From the NCBI GenBank assembly GCA_023457535.1, contig JAEWLN010000156.1:1-20164 (forward strand): DNA of 20,164 nt, written 5' to 3'. Below are positions 7,523 to 14,944 of the stretch, piece by piece; position 1 is the stretch's first letter; every line of letters starts with the position of its first letter. The notes beneath the pieces are model-generated. The model ran no database searches. It saw nothing but the letters and a program-made list of their open reading frames with translations, and had not been told where the DNA came from. Both the position numbers and the translations under genes were made by a program. The DNA is from Bacteroidota bacterium (GTDB lineage: Bacteria; Bacteroidota; Bacteroidia; Flavobacteriales; Flavobacteriaceae).

Positions 7523-9487
7523 ATGGAAAAGATGACGAAAAATAATCAACTTTCAAATTCCGGATCCCAAATTCCAAATGTTCCGAAACGGGGATATGGA
7601 AACTGGTGCCTGGGATTCAATCCGGCCATTACCGTGTTTTTTGTTTTTTTCAGTTTCGCCATGGCCGCACAAAAAGTGACGCAAAAGAAAGCCGACGGTT
7701 TGTTCGAAAAAAGATCTTTTGTCAAAGCCGCCGAAATGTATGAACAATTGCCCGAGAGCCAAAAAAACCTGCAAAACCTGGGCGATTCGTATTACAACAA
7801 TTCCCAGATGACCGATGCGGCGCGCGTTTACGGGAAACTGTTCCTGACATTCAAAGACAGTGTCAAACCCGAATATGAATTCCGCTTTGCGCACGCACTG
7901 ATGGGGACGCTGGATTATGCCAAAGCCGATGAATACATGGGAAAATACCTCAAATTCCCGGTCAACACGACCAAGTTCATCGAAAACCTCAGGACGAACG
8001 TTCCGTACAATTACCAGATCCAGCTCATGGCCAAGAACACGAGCAACGGCGATTTTGGCATGTCTTTCTACGGCGATAAAGTGGCGTTTGCTTCGTTGCG
8101 CAACGCCGGATCCAAATCGTTCAACTGGAATGAAAGGCCGTATCTTGATTTGTTCAGCGCCGAGGTCAACGACAAGGAAATGCTGACCAACATCCAGCCG
8201 TTTCCCGAAGAAATCAACACCAAAACGCACGAGTCCAATGCCACGTTCAACGCCGACGGCACCATTATGTATTTCAATCGCACCAACGAAAAGCAAGTCA
8301 AAGTAGGCGATGAGAAATTTGCGTCGGTCAGGATTTTCCGCGCCGAGTTCAAGGACGGAAAGTGGCAGAATGTGACGGCGGTGCCTTTTAGTTCAGATCA
8401 GTATTCGACCGATCATCCGGTGCTGACACGCGACGGCAAAAAGTTGTATTTTTCGTCCGATATGCCCGGCAGCCTCGGGTCGTTTGACATTTACGTGGTC
8501 GATATCAATGAAGACGGAACCTTTGGCACGCCGCAAAACATGGGCAGCACCATCAATACGGTCCACCGCGAGCAATTTCCGTACATCAACGACGACGGCA
8601 CGATATTGTACTTTGCATCGGACGGCCACCAAGGCATGGGCGGGCTCGATATTTTCATGTCCAAATCGTACGATGGCGTTTTTGCCAAACCGCTCAATCT
8701 GGGCGAAACGATCAACAGCAACATGGACGATTTCGGGTACATCGTCAACGAGAAAAAGAACAAAGGGTATTTGTCCTCGAACCGGAAAGGATCGGACAAT
8801 TTGTACAGTTTTATCCGCATCGAGAACGAGGCGCGCTACCTCGTCGAGGGCGAAGTCAAGGACAAAAATACGCACGAACTCTTGCCGGGCACGCAGGTGA
8901 CGTTGTATGACGAGAACGATCAGCTCATCGGGCAGATGGTAGTGGGTGCAGGCGGCGATTATGCGTTCAACACCGAACCGAACAAAAAATACCGCATCGA
9001 GGCGGTCAAGGATTTCTATATTCCGCACAGCGAGTATTTTACGACCAATGAAGACGGCAAAATGCGCTACACGATCGAGCTGTTCATGGAATGTTATGAC
9101 GACGCCGAGGAAATCATCACCAGACGCCAGGACGGCAAAGTACAAATCCAGCTCGAAAACATTTATTTCGACCTGAACAAATGGGAAATCAAGCCGGAAG
9201 CTGCCGGTGTGCTCAACGTGCTCGTTGATTTGTGCAAAAAGTATCCTGAAATGGAGGTAGAGCTTGGTGCGCATACGGATTCGCGCGCGTCCTACACCTA
9301 CAACCTGATGCTTTCCAACCGACGCGCCGGCGCCGCACTCGAATATCTGGTCAGCAAAGGCATCAAACGCAGCCGATTGCGCTCCAAAGGATATGGCGAG
9401 TCCGATCCGCTGATCCGTTGCGGCGATGCGTGTACAGAGCAGCAACATTCCATCAACCGCCGTTGCGAGTTCATCATCATCCGCTAA
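7523..9487 (+). CDS. PorE-like OmpA-family protein (TPR, beta-propeller, regulatory domain, OmpA C-terminus)
   Basis: ATG 7523 is chosen because it lies 1 nt after the PorP/SprF stop, giving 654 residues; the open frame to the left overlaps that gene. A hydrophobic segment (about 34-48, ending AMAAQ) looks like a signal sequence behind an unusually long hydrophilic leader. TPR-like helices span about 53-145. PD40-type propeller blades follow (NADGTIMYFNR, RDGKKLYFSSD, DDGTILYFASD) to about 430, then a carboxypeptidase-regulatory-like domain (about 438-505) and an OmpA C-terminal domain (about 545-654) with IYFDLNKWEIKP, HTDSR and NLMLSNRRA, the D and R expected to contact peptidoglycan. This order matches PorE of Porphyromonas gingivalis, a periplasmic T9SS component. 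Its position suggests it anchors the adhesin/SprF-like complex to the wall. No paired regulator is visible. Confidence 0.9.
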   Translation: MEKMTKNNQLSNSGSQIPNVPKRGYGNWCLGFNPAITVFFVFFSFAMAAQKVTQKKADGLFEKRSFVKAAEMYEQLPESQKNLQNLGDSYYNNSQMTDAARVYGKLFLTFKDSVKPEYEFRFAHALMGTLDYAKADEYMGKYLKFPVNTTKFIENLRTNVPYNYQIQLMAKNTSNGDFGMSFYGDKVAFASLRNAGSKSFNWNERPYLDLFSAEVNDKEMLTNIQPFPEEINTKTHESNATFNADGTIMYFNRTNEKQVKVGDEKFASVRIFRAEFKDGKWQNVTAVPFSSDQYSTDHPVLTRDGKKLYFSSDMPGSLGSFDIYVVDINEDGTFGTPQNMGSTINTVHREQFPYINDDGTILYFASDGHQGMGGLDIFMSKSYDGVFAKPLNLGETINSNMDDFGYIVNEKKNKGYLSSNRKGSDNLYSFIRIENEARYLVEGEVKDKNTHELLPGTQVTLYDENDQLIGQMVVGAGGDYAFNTEPNKKYRIEAVKDFYIPHSEYFTTNEDGKMRYTIELFMECYDDAEEIITRRQDGKVQIQLENIYFDLNKWEIKPEAAGVLNVLVDLCKKYPEMEVELGAHTDSRASYTYNLMLSNRRAGAALEYLVSKGIKRSRLRSKGYGESDPLIRCGDACTEQQHSINRRCEFIIIR

Positions 9488-9513
9488 TGAAATTGTTTGA
9501 ATAGTTTTGTAAG

Positions 9514-9545
9514 AAAAAAAGCCGCTGTTAAAGTGGCTTTTTTTT
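9514..9545. terminator. Bidirectional intrinsic terminator
   Basis: An A7 run, a GCCGC/GTGGC stem (9521-9525 with 9533-9537, one G-T pair), a 7-nt loop and a T8 run (9538-9545). The A and T runs extend the stem and make it work in both directions: for the adhesin cassette ending at 9487 and the alkaline phosphatase gene ending at 9555 on the other strand. Confidence 0.9.
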
Positions 9546-9554
9546 ATCGGTGCG

Positions 9555-10973
9555 TTAAAATGTATTTTCGACTTCGGCGGCCTGCAGCATCAGGTGATGC
9601 AGATCGGTGTTTTTGACAAACGGCTTGAGCAATTCGCTTCCGGGCCCGAACATGGCCAGTTCGACGTAGTCTGCGGAGTGATCCATCGAGATCCAGCCTA
9701 CGGAATTGGTTTTTTGCTGCATGTCCGCAAAGGCCTTGAACGGCAGTTTTTTGTAATTGTAGAGGCCGTCTTCCGATTTGTGGAGTCCGTCGTAATAGGA
9801 AAGGAGTTCCCTGGCCTGTTCGTCAGAAACGGTATTGCCATTGCCCGATGCGATCAGTTCGCGTACGCGCGCCGGATTGTCGCCGGGGTGTATGTCGTTC
9901 AGGATCGCTTCGTTGGTACGCGTGTAGCGCTGGATAGCGTCAAAATTGTCGTTGGCGTTTTTTCCGTAAATGATGCCGGGGTTGGCGTTTCCGTGGTCTG
10001 TGGTGATGATCACCAGCGTGTTTTTGTCCTTTTCGGCAAAATCGATGGCCACTTTTACGGCTTCATCGAATTGGACCTGTTCGTGGATGAGTCCCGCGAT
10101 GTCGTTGGCGTGCGCCGCCCAGTCTACTTTTCCGCTTTCGATCTGCATTACAAAACCCTTGGGATGGTCTTTCATGTGGTCGATTGCCGATTGGGCCATT
10201 TCCGCCAGTGACGGTACCGATTGCCGCAAATCCGGATCGCCGTTGCTGTCGACATAATACGGAAGCGCATCGTCGGCGAAAACGCCCAGAATCGGTTTGC
10301 CTTTTTGCAATTTGCCGATTGCCTCGCGCGTTTGTGCCACCTGGAACCCGCTGGAAGTATAGCGCTCGTAAAGGTTTTGCTTATCGCGACGCTTATTTGC
10401 CGAGAAATATTTGTCGCCGCCGCCCATCATCACGTCAAAGCGCAATTCAAGGTATTGCTCGGCAATGTCTTCCTGGCTGTTGCGGCTTTTGCTGTTGACA
10501 CAAAATCCGGCCGGCGTGGCGTGTGTGATGGGAACAGTGGTAACGCATCCTGCCATTTTGCCGGCTTTTTTGAATTTTTGCAGGATGGGCAGGTATTGTT
10601 CCCCATTGGCCCCTACGTTGAGCGATCCGTTCGGCACGCGTACGCCGCCACCCCACGAGGAGCTTCCGGCAGAGGAGTCGGTGACGACTGAATTGGCCGA
10701 TGCCGTATCCATCAGCGCGCGCGAAACGCGGTTGTCCTTGTAAAGTTGCAGCCACTGCGAGCCTTTGCCGAATTTGCGGTCCAGGTACAAATCGGTCATG
10801 TTGAGCGTGCCGGTACTCATGCCGTCGCTGACCAGGAATATAATGTTTTTGGCCTTTTTTCCGACGCCGCTCAGTTGGGCATCCGGCGTCCTGGCAAGCA
10901 GCTCAAACGGATTCAACACCGCGCTCCCAATTGCGGCAACCGAGCCGTTTTTAAAAAATGATCGTCTGTTCAT
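9555..10973 (-). CDS. Alkaline phosphatase, PhoA type, Tat-exported
   Basis: The 472-residue product is a metal-dependent phosphomonoesterase. Visible active-site elements in family order: the first metal-binding Asp in FLVSDGMSTG (D50), the nucleophile in VVTDSSAG (S100), ESGKVDWAAHAND (E279, D284, H288), TTDHGNAN (D326, H327) and SMDHSADY (H432). The N-terminus MNRRSFFKNG has a twin-arginine motif followed by a weakly hydrophobic stretch, pointing to folded export by Tat; this fits an enzyme that may take up metals before export. The ATG at 10973 gives the Tat motif directly. Length is normal for the family. A TAnnTTTG element lies just upstream (10993-11000 on this strand). No Pho box can be judged from sequence alone. 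The gene is divergent from a secreted beta-propeller gene. Confidence 0.95.
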   Translation of the reverse strand: MNRRSFFKNGSVAAIGSAVLNPFELLARTPDAQLSGVGKKAKNIIFLVSDGMSTGTLNMTDLYLDRKFGKGSQWLQLYKDNRVSRALMDTASANSVVTDSSAGSSSWGGGVRVPNGSLNVGANGEQYLPILQKFKKAGKMAGCVTTVPITHATPAGFCVNSKSRNSQEDIAEQYLELRFDVMMGGGDKYFSANKRRDKQNLYERYTSSGFQVAQTREAIGKLQKGKPILGVFADDALPYYVDSNGDPDLRQSVPSLAEMAQSAIDHMKDHPKGFVMQIESGKVDWAAHANDIAGLIHEQVQFDEAVKVAIDFAEKDKNTLVIITTDHGNANPGIIYGKNANDNFDAIQRYTRTNEAILNDIHPGDNPARVRELIASGNGNTVSDEQARELLSYYDGLHKSEDGLYNYKKLPFKAFADMQQKTNSVGWISMDHSADYVELAMFGPGSELLKPFVKNTDLHHLMLQAAEVENTF

Positions 10974-10992
10974 GGGTTCAAAAATGTCGTGG

Positions 10993-11000
10993 CAAAGATA
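10993..11000 (-). promoter_or_regulatory. Probable -7 promoter element of the alkaline phosphatase gene
   Basis: On the minus strand this reads TATCTTTG, an exact match to the Bacteroidota -7 consensus TAnnTTTG, 20 bp upstream of the ATG at 10973. I see no convincing -33 TTG at the usual distance, so the call rests on one element. Confidence 0.5.
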
Positions 11001-11078
11001 GCGAAGTTGGTTTTGGGCTACTGTTAACGGAATATTATTTTACGTCGGCTCGGCGGTCAGCCGGATTTTAATTTGTAG

Positions 11079-11086
11079 TATATTTG
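11079..11086 (+). promoter_or_regulatory. Probable -7 promoter element of the beta-propeller gene
   Basis: TATATTTG matches TAnnTTTG exactly and ends 24 bp before the ATG at 11111. A clear -33 element is lacking. With the element at 10993-11000 on the other strand it makes the 137-bp region 10974-11110 a divergent promoter region. Confidence 0.5.
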
Positions 11087-11110
11087 GTGTCAGTTATTTA
11101 AATCATCGTC

Positions 11111-12334
11111 ATGAAGCCAGGTTTGCTGTTGCTGTTGTTTTGGAATGCCGTGCTGGCGCAATCCCCGTGGCCGTCGGAAAGTTGGGCAACCGCTACCCCG
11201 TTGACATCGGTCATGAACGCATCGGGCCTGACCGAACTCAGCGGGCTTCACTGGAATCCGCAAACCAACCGCCTTTATGTGGTGCACGGCGATGGCAGGC
11301 TACGCGTTTTGCAGCTCGATACGACCACGCATACATTTGTGCAGATCGGCAACAAAACGATATCGGGCGGTCCGGAAGGCATCACCCAAACCGATTTTTC
11401 AGCCGATCAGTTTTACACCATCGACGAAAACAATTACGAAATCCGGCAGTATGCGCACACCGCTAATTTTGCGTCCGTTACCCAGACGCGCCAATGGAAC
11501 CTGCTGCAATCGCCCTCGCCGATGCAAAATACAGGCAACACGGGACCGGAAGGCATTGCGTTTGTCCCGGACGCGCATCTGTCCCAAATAGGGTTTACGA
11601 GCAGCGTGACCCATATGCCGTATACGTCCGTCAAAGGGGCCGGCGGGTTGTTCTTTGTGGCGCACCAGGACGGCGGTTTTATCTGGGTGTTCGACGTAAA
11701 TCCGGAGGTCAGCAACGATTTTGCCTATGTGGGGAAATACCAGACAGCGCGAAGCGAAAGCTGCGATTTATCGTTTGACCGATCGACAGGCCTGCTGTAC
11801 ATCCTGCACAACACAGGAGCCAATTTTGTGGAAGTGACCGATATGACGCTTGCGCCGGTTTCAGTGACGCGCTTTAATACCGTCGCCGAATATTTCACAG
11901 CCAATCCTACGGACGGCAACATTAATCTCGAAGGGTTTGCCGTGATGCCCAAATGCGGGGCCGGAATCACTGCAAGTGCATTTGTGTGCCGCGACGTGGA
12001 ACCGGATGAAAGTCTTGTGCGACGGCAGGACGCCATCAGGTGGTTTGAACCCTATGTAGCCGACGGGATTTGTCCGCCATTGGGCATTGCCCGATTCAAT
12101 CCGGCGTCGTTCACGGCGTATCCAAACCCGGTTGGCGAGTCGCTCGGGATCGATTTTGGATCGGCCTGGCGGCGGACGGTTCTCATTTACAACGCGCTCG
12201 GGCAAAAACTGTCTGAAGTCCAAACCGACGCGCCACAACTTTCGATCCCTACCCAACAGTGGCCGTCGGGCGTGTATGTGATTGAAGTACGATCGGGCGG
12301 CGAAAAAATGGTGCGTCAACTCATCAAGCCATAA
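11111..12334 (+). CDS. Secreted SdiA-regulated-like beta-propeller protein with type A T9SS tail
   Basis: The 407-residue product starts with a signal peptide (MKPGLLLLLFWNAVLA|QS). The body (about 35-320) has repeated propeller-like strands: ELSGLHWNPQTNRLYVVH, GGPEGI, GPEGIAFVPD, SCDLSFDRSTGLLYILH and INLEGFAVMP. The LSGL and EGI/EGF motifs recall the SdiA-regulated / esterase-like phytase superfamily of beta-propellers. Which member it is, and whether it is an enzyme, cannot be decided here. The last 75 residues (AYPNP at 336-340, then LIYNALGQKL, WPSGVYVIEV, KMVRQLIK) form a type A T9SS sorting domain, so the protein is probably exported across the outer membrane. It lies divergent from an alkaline phosphatase; a joint role in using organic phosphate is possible but unproven. 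Confidence 0.8.
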   Translation: MKPGLLLLLFWNAVLAQSPWPSESWATATPLTSVMNASGLTELSGLHWNPQTNRLYVVHGDGRLRVLQLDTTTHTFVQIGNKTISGGPEGITQTDFSADQFYTIDENNYEIRQYAHTANFASVTQTRQWNLLQSPSPMQNTGNTGPEGIAFVPDAHLSQIGFTSSVTHMPYTSVKGAGGLFFVAHQDGGFIWVFDVNPEVSNDFAYVGKYQTARSESCDLSFDRSTGLLYILHNTGANFVEVTDMTLAPVSVTRFNTVAEYFTANPTDGNINLEGFAVMPKCGAGITASAFVCRDVEPDESLVRRQDAIRWFEPYVADGICPPLGIARFNPASFTAYPNPVGESLGIDFGSAWRRTVLIYNALGQKLSEVQTDAPQLSIPTQQWPSGVYVIEVRSGGEKMVRQLIKP

Positions 12335-12442
12335 AATCGGGTTGGGACGGATCCGTTTTAACGGCGATCTGCCAACTTTATTGGGTTCGGGCGGGCTGCG
12401 GACCGGAATGTAATGCGCTCGTCCTACGATATCCCGATATGT

Positions 12443-12458
12443 TAAAATTTAAATTTTA
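12443..12458. promoter_or_regulatory. Perfect 16-bp AT palindrome upstream of the mini-cargo gene
   Basis: TAAAATTTAAATTTTA is its own reverse complement and ends 49 bp before the ATG at 12508. It lies in the 173-bp gap 12335-12507, next to a smaller inverted repeat (ATATC-CC-GATAT, around 12430-12440). It could be an operator or simply part of an AT-rich promoter. TTTATTTG near 12482-12489 matches the -7 consensus with one mismatch. I see no clear terminator for the gene ending at 12334 in this gap. Confidence 0.35.
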
Positions 12459-12507
12459 TCGACGAAATACAATAATTATCGTTTATTTGCATTAGTATAA
12501 GTATTGT

Positions 12508-12885
12508 ATGAGAAAGTTCGCCCTGCTTCTTATTTTGGTTTCCGGCGTGTCCGTCGCGCAAAAAAGGCCGCGTCTGGATGCAGACAAAATTGCATCGGTC
12601 GACGCGCAGGCACCGGTAGGGCTTGATTTGATGGGCGGCGACAAAGACGGCTTAACGGTGTTCCCAAACCCAACGAATGATCACATCCTGATTTCGGTCG
12701 CAGGCAAACGCACTGAAAAAAAATCGATTGTCATTTACAACCAAGCCGGTACACGTGTGTTCACCACGGGCAACTGCCGCGAAAACACCTACATGGTTGA
12801 CGTATCCGGACTGCGGAAAGACCTGTATTTTATTGAGGTCATATCCGGACCGAAAGTATACCGCAAAAAATGGATGAGGAGCTGA
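12508..12885 (+). CDS. Minimal T9SS cargo: signal peptide plus type A sorting domain
   Basis: The 125-residue product has a signal peptide (about 1-18, GVSVAQ), about 30 residues with no recognisable domain (basic then acidic), and a type A T9SS sorting domain from about residue 49 to the end: VFPNPTNDHI, KSIVIYNQAGTRVF, SGLRKDLYFIEV, KVYRKKWMRS. Usually this tail follows a large passenger domain; here there is almost none. The protein may be a small secreted peptide, a remnant of a larger cargo gene, or a protein that uses the beta-sandwich tail itself as its working domain. It has its own upstream gap with a palindrome and its own terminator, which argues for a working gene. Confidence 0.8.
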   Translation: MRKFALLLILVSGVSVAQKRPRLDADKIASVDAQAPVGLDLMGGDKDGLTVFPNPTNDHILISVAGKRTEKKSIVIYNQAGTRVFTTGNCRENTYMVDVSGLRKDLYFIEVISGPKVYRKKWMRS

Positions 12886-12901
12886 GCTCCCTTTTTTTTT
12901 T
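12878..12901 (+). terminator. Short intrinsic terminator with the stop codon as its loop
   Basis: The stem GGAGC (12878-12882) pairs with GCTCC (12886-12890). The three-base loop is the TGA stop codon of the mini-cargo gene (12883-12885), and one C plus a run of ten T (12892-12901) follow. The stem is only 5 bp but the T run is strong. Confidence 0.7.
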
Positions 12902-12923
12902 GCCCGTACGATGGTTTTATCAT

Positions 12924-12983
12924 AAAAAAAGGCGCATCCCCGCGGCCTGCAGCTTTTGGAATACTGCGATGCGGAAATGCGCC
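12924..12983 (-). terminator. Intrinsic terminator of the lipoprotein gene
   Basis: Read on the minus strand, arms GGCGCAT and ATGCGCC (12977-12983 with 12931-12937) enclose two further short pairings, CCGC/GCGG and GCAG/CTGC, giving a long hairpin with internal loops. Seven U follow (12924-12930). It lies 29 nt past the lipoprotein stop and faces the terminator of the + strand mini-cargo gene. Confidence 0.7.
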
Positions 12984-13011
12984 ACCATAAAACAAACACA
13001 TGTATTTTAGA

Positions 13012-13455
13012 TCAGAATGCAAGGTTTTGTGGCCGCCGCAGCGTCAGGACGTGGCCATCGGCTTCGATCATGCTGAGTTTTAATTCGTTTTCCGATACCG
13101 TAAAACACCCCAGATTTACCCCACCGATTTCCAAATTGAATCCGCAAATTTCCGGAGTAGCCGGATTGATCACGATTTGATACGGGTACAGGCCAGAATC
13201 AAAAAAGTCCTCGTCATTGGGGTCTGGATTGGTGTTGGTCACTTGTACCGTGTGCGTCTCGGGGTCGATCACCCATAAAATTTCACCAGGGGAAAAATCA
13301 TCGGAAGTTCCTGCAATGCCGCCGCTTACGTTGCGCAGTTCCCATCGGCCGGTAAAAGTCTCGTTGATGGGCGTGTATGAAACGATAGGGGCGGCATCGT
13401 CATCCCGGCAACCCATCATCGGGAAAGCAAGGAAAATAAAAAGCAATTTTTTCAT
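13012..13455 (-). CDS. Small lipoprotein, probably surface-exposed, lipocalin-like
   Basis: The 147-residue product has a lipoprotein signal (MKKLLFIFLAFPMMGC, lipid cysteine C16). CRDDDA after the cleavage site resembles the Asp/Glu-rich lipoprotein export signal that sends Bacteroidota lipoproteins to the cell surface. The mature part has a GRWEL motif near residue 36 and a run of predicted beta strands ending KLSMIEADGHVLTLRR, as in small lipocalin-like proteins of this phylum. Two cysteines (C104, C117) could pair. Ligand and role are unknown. It is convergent with the mini-cargo gene and divergent from sucC; the 245-bp gap 13456-13700 shows no clear TAnnTTTG on this strand. Confidence 0.75.
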   Translation of the reverse strand: MKKLLFIFLAFPMMGCRDDDAAPIVSYTPINETFTGRWELRNVSGGIAGTSDDFSPGEILWVIDPETHTVQVTNTNPDPNDEDFFDSGLYPYQIVINPATPEICGFNLEIGGVNLGCFTVSENELKLSMIEADGHVLTLRRPQNLAF

Positions 13456-13660
13456 AGCGTTTTTTGATTTGATCCGACAAGCGTTGGTTTGCTGTTGCCG
13501 GCGTGATTAAAAACCGGATGCGCCTGTGGTGCAAAGGTTGCTTTGGCCAGCTGACGACGCCCGGTCTGATGCGGAAATCGGACTAACCCGCCGGTCAAAA
13601 CAGAACGTTGCGACGCTCAAATAAAACGGCAAATCGTTTCCTGCTTTCAAACCGAATTGC

Positions 13661-13668
13661 TATTTTTG
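13661..13668 (+). promoter_or_regulatory. Probable -7 promoter element of sucC
   Basis: TATTTTTG matches TAnnTTTG exactly, 32 bp before the ATG at 13701. A -33 TTG at the normal distance is not evident. The rest of the gap 13456-13660 shows nothing else I can name. Confidence 0.5.
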
Positions 13669-13700
13669 TCACACTTTAGATCAAGTCAAATACTACTACA

Positions 13701-14894
13701 ATGGATATACACGAATACCAAGGAAAAGAGATTTTGTCAAGCTATGGCGTAAAAGTGCAACGCGGGCATGTGGCCAACAGCGCGCAGGAAGCCGTTTCAA
13801 TGGCCAAACAACTGACCGCTGAAACCGGAACCGGGTGGCACGTCATCAAAGCTCAGGTACACGCCGGCGGACGCGGTAAGGGTGGAGGGGTAAAGCTCGC
13901 CAAGAATTTGCAACAGGTCGAGGAGATCGCCGAGCAAATCATCGGTATGCAGCTCATTACGCCGCAAACCCCGCCAGAAGGCAAAAAGGTACACAAAGTG
14001 CTCATCGCCGAGGACGTGTATTATCCAGGGGAAAGCCAAACCGAGGAGTTCTACATGTCGGTGCTGCTCAACCGTGGCAAAGGCCGCAACATGATCATGT
14101 ATTCGACAGAAGGCGGTATGGACATCGAAGAAGTGGCCGAGAAAACCCCGCACCTGATCTTTACTGAAGAAATCGATCCTGCCGTAGGATTGCAGGCGTT
14201 CCAGGTGCGAAGAATTGCGTTTAACCTCGGACTTTCAGGCGCTGCGTTCAAGGAAATGACGCAGTTTGTTCCTGCCCTTTACAATGCTTATATCGGGTGC
14301 GATGCGACGATGTTCGAGATCAACCCGGTTTTGAAAACCTCCGACAATAAGATCATTGCCGTCGATGCAAAAGTCAACCTCGATGACAATGCATTGTACC
14401 GCCACCCGAAATACGCCGAAATGCGCGACATCCGCGAAGAAAACCCAATCGAAGTGGAGGCCAAGGCTGCCGGTTTGAACTATGTAGACCTTGACGGGAC
14501 CGTAGGCTGTATGGTCAACGGCGCTGGCCTTGCGATGGCGACGATGGATTTGATCAAATACGCTGGCTACGAGCCGGCCAACTTCCTCGACGTGGGTGGA
14601 ACGGCCGACGCCAAGCGCGTCGAAACAGCGTTCCGTATCATCCTCAAAGATCCGAACGTACGTGCGATCCTGATCAACATTTTTGGCGGTATCGTTCGTT
14701 GCGACCGCGTAGCGCAAGGCGTTATCGATGCGTACAAGAACATGGGCGATTCCATCAAAGTGCCGATCATCGTTCGTTTGCAGGGAACCAACGCCGAACT
14801 CGCCAAAGAAATGATCGACAATTCGGGCATGCCGATTTGGTCTGCAACTCAATTCCAGGAAGCCGCGGATCAGGTTAAAGCCGCCTTGAGCTGA
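13701..14894 (+). CDS. sucC: Succinyl-CoA synthetase (ligase), beta subunit
   Basis: The 397-residue product matches the family along its full length. With the alpha subunit it converts succinyl-CoA, phosphate and ADP (or GDP) to succinate, CoA and nucleoside triphosphate in the TCA cycle, in the cytoplasm. Visible marks: the N-terminal MDIHEYQGKEIL, the ATP-grasp nucleotide-binding segment KAQVHAGGRGKGGGV (about 50-64), metal-site residues in FEINP (205-209) and VDAK (221-224), the CoA-ligase part with MVNGAGLAMATMD, NFLDVGGTADA and the loop INIFGGIVRCD. The ATG is supported by the conserved N-terminus. sucD is not adjacent: sucC is a single-gene unit with its own promoter element and terminator. 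Confidence 0.98.
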   Translation: MDIHEYQGKEILSSYGVKVQRGHVANSAQEAVSMAKQLTAETGTGWHVIKAQVHAGGRGKGGGVKLAKNLQQVEEIAEQIIGMQLITPQTPPEGKKVHKVLIAEDVYYPGESQTEEFYMSVLLNRGKGRNMIMYSTEGGMDIEEVAEKTPHLIFTEEIDPAVGLQAFQVRRIAFNLGLSGAAFKEMTQFVPALYNAYIGCDATMFEINPVLKTSDNKIIAVDAKVNLDDNALYRHPKYAEMRDIREENPIEVEAKAAGLNYVDLDGTVGCMVNGAGLAMATMDLIKYAGYEPANFLDVGGTADAKRVETAFRIILKDPNVRAILINIFGGIVRCDRVAQGVIDAYKNMGDSIKVPIIVRLQGTNAELAKEMIDNSGMPIWSATQFQEAADQVKAALS

Positions 14895-14920
14895 TCATCC
14901 GATACGTAAATAATGAAAAG

Positions 14921-14944
14921 ATCCCGGTCCGTCCGGGATTTTTT
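14921..14944 (+). terminator. Intrinsic terminator of sucC
   Basis: ATCCCGG (14921-14927) pairs with CCGGGAT (14933-14939) around a 5-nt loop, followed by a T6 run (14939-14944). The run overlaps the stop codon of the convergent OsmC-like gene (14943-14945). On the other strand the upstream AAAA becomes a weak U run, so some two-way action is possible. Confidence 0.88.

Noticed and set aside
7553..9448. Long minus-strand open frames (247 and 351 codons) opposite the OmpA gene
   Set aside because: They lie wholly inside a well-supported gene, show no recognisable domain, and their composition (runs of V, F, R, I) is what reverse reading of this GC-balanced gene gives.
12345..12372. Possible terminator after the beta-propeller gene (ACGGATCCGT and CCGTTTTAACGG)
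   Set aside because: The palindromes leave stems of only 3-4 bp with tiny loops, and no proper T run follows.
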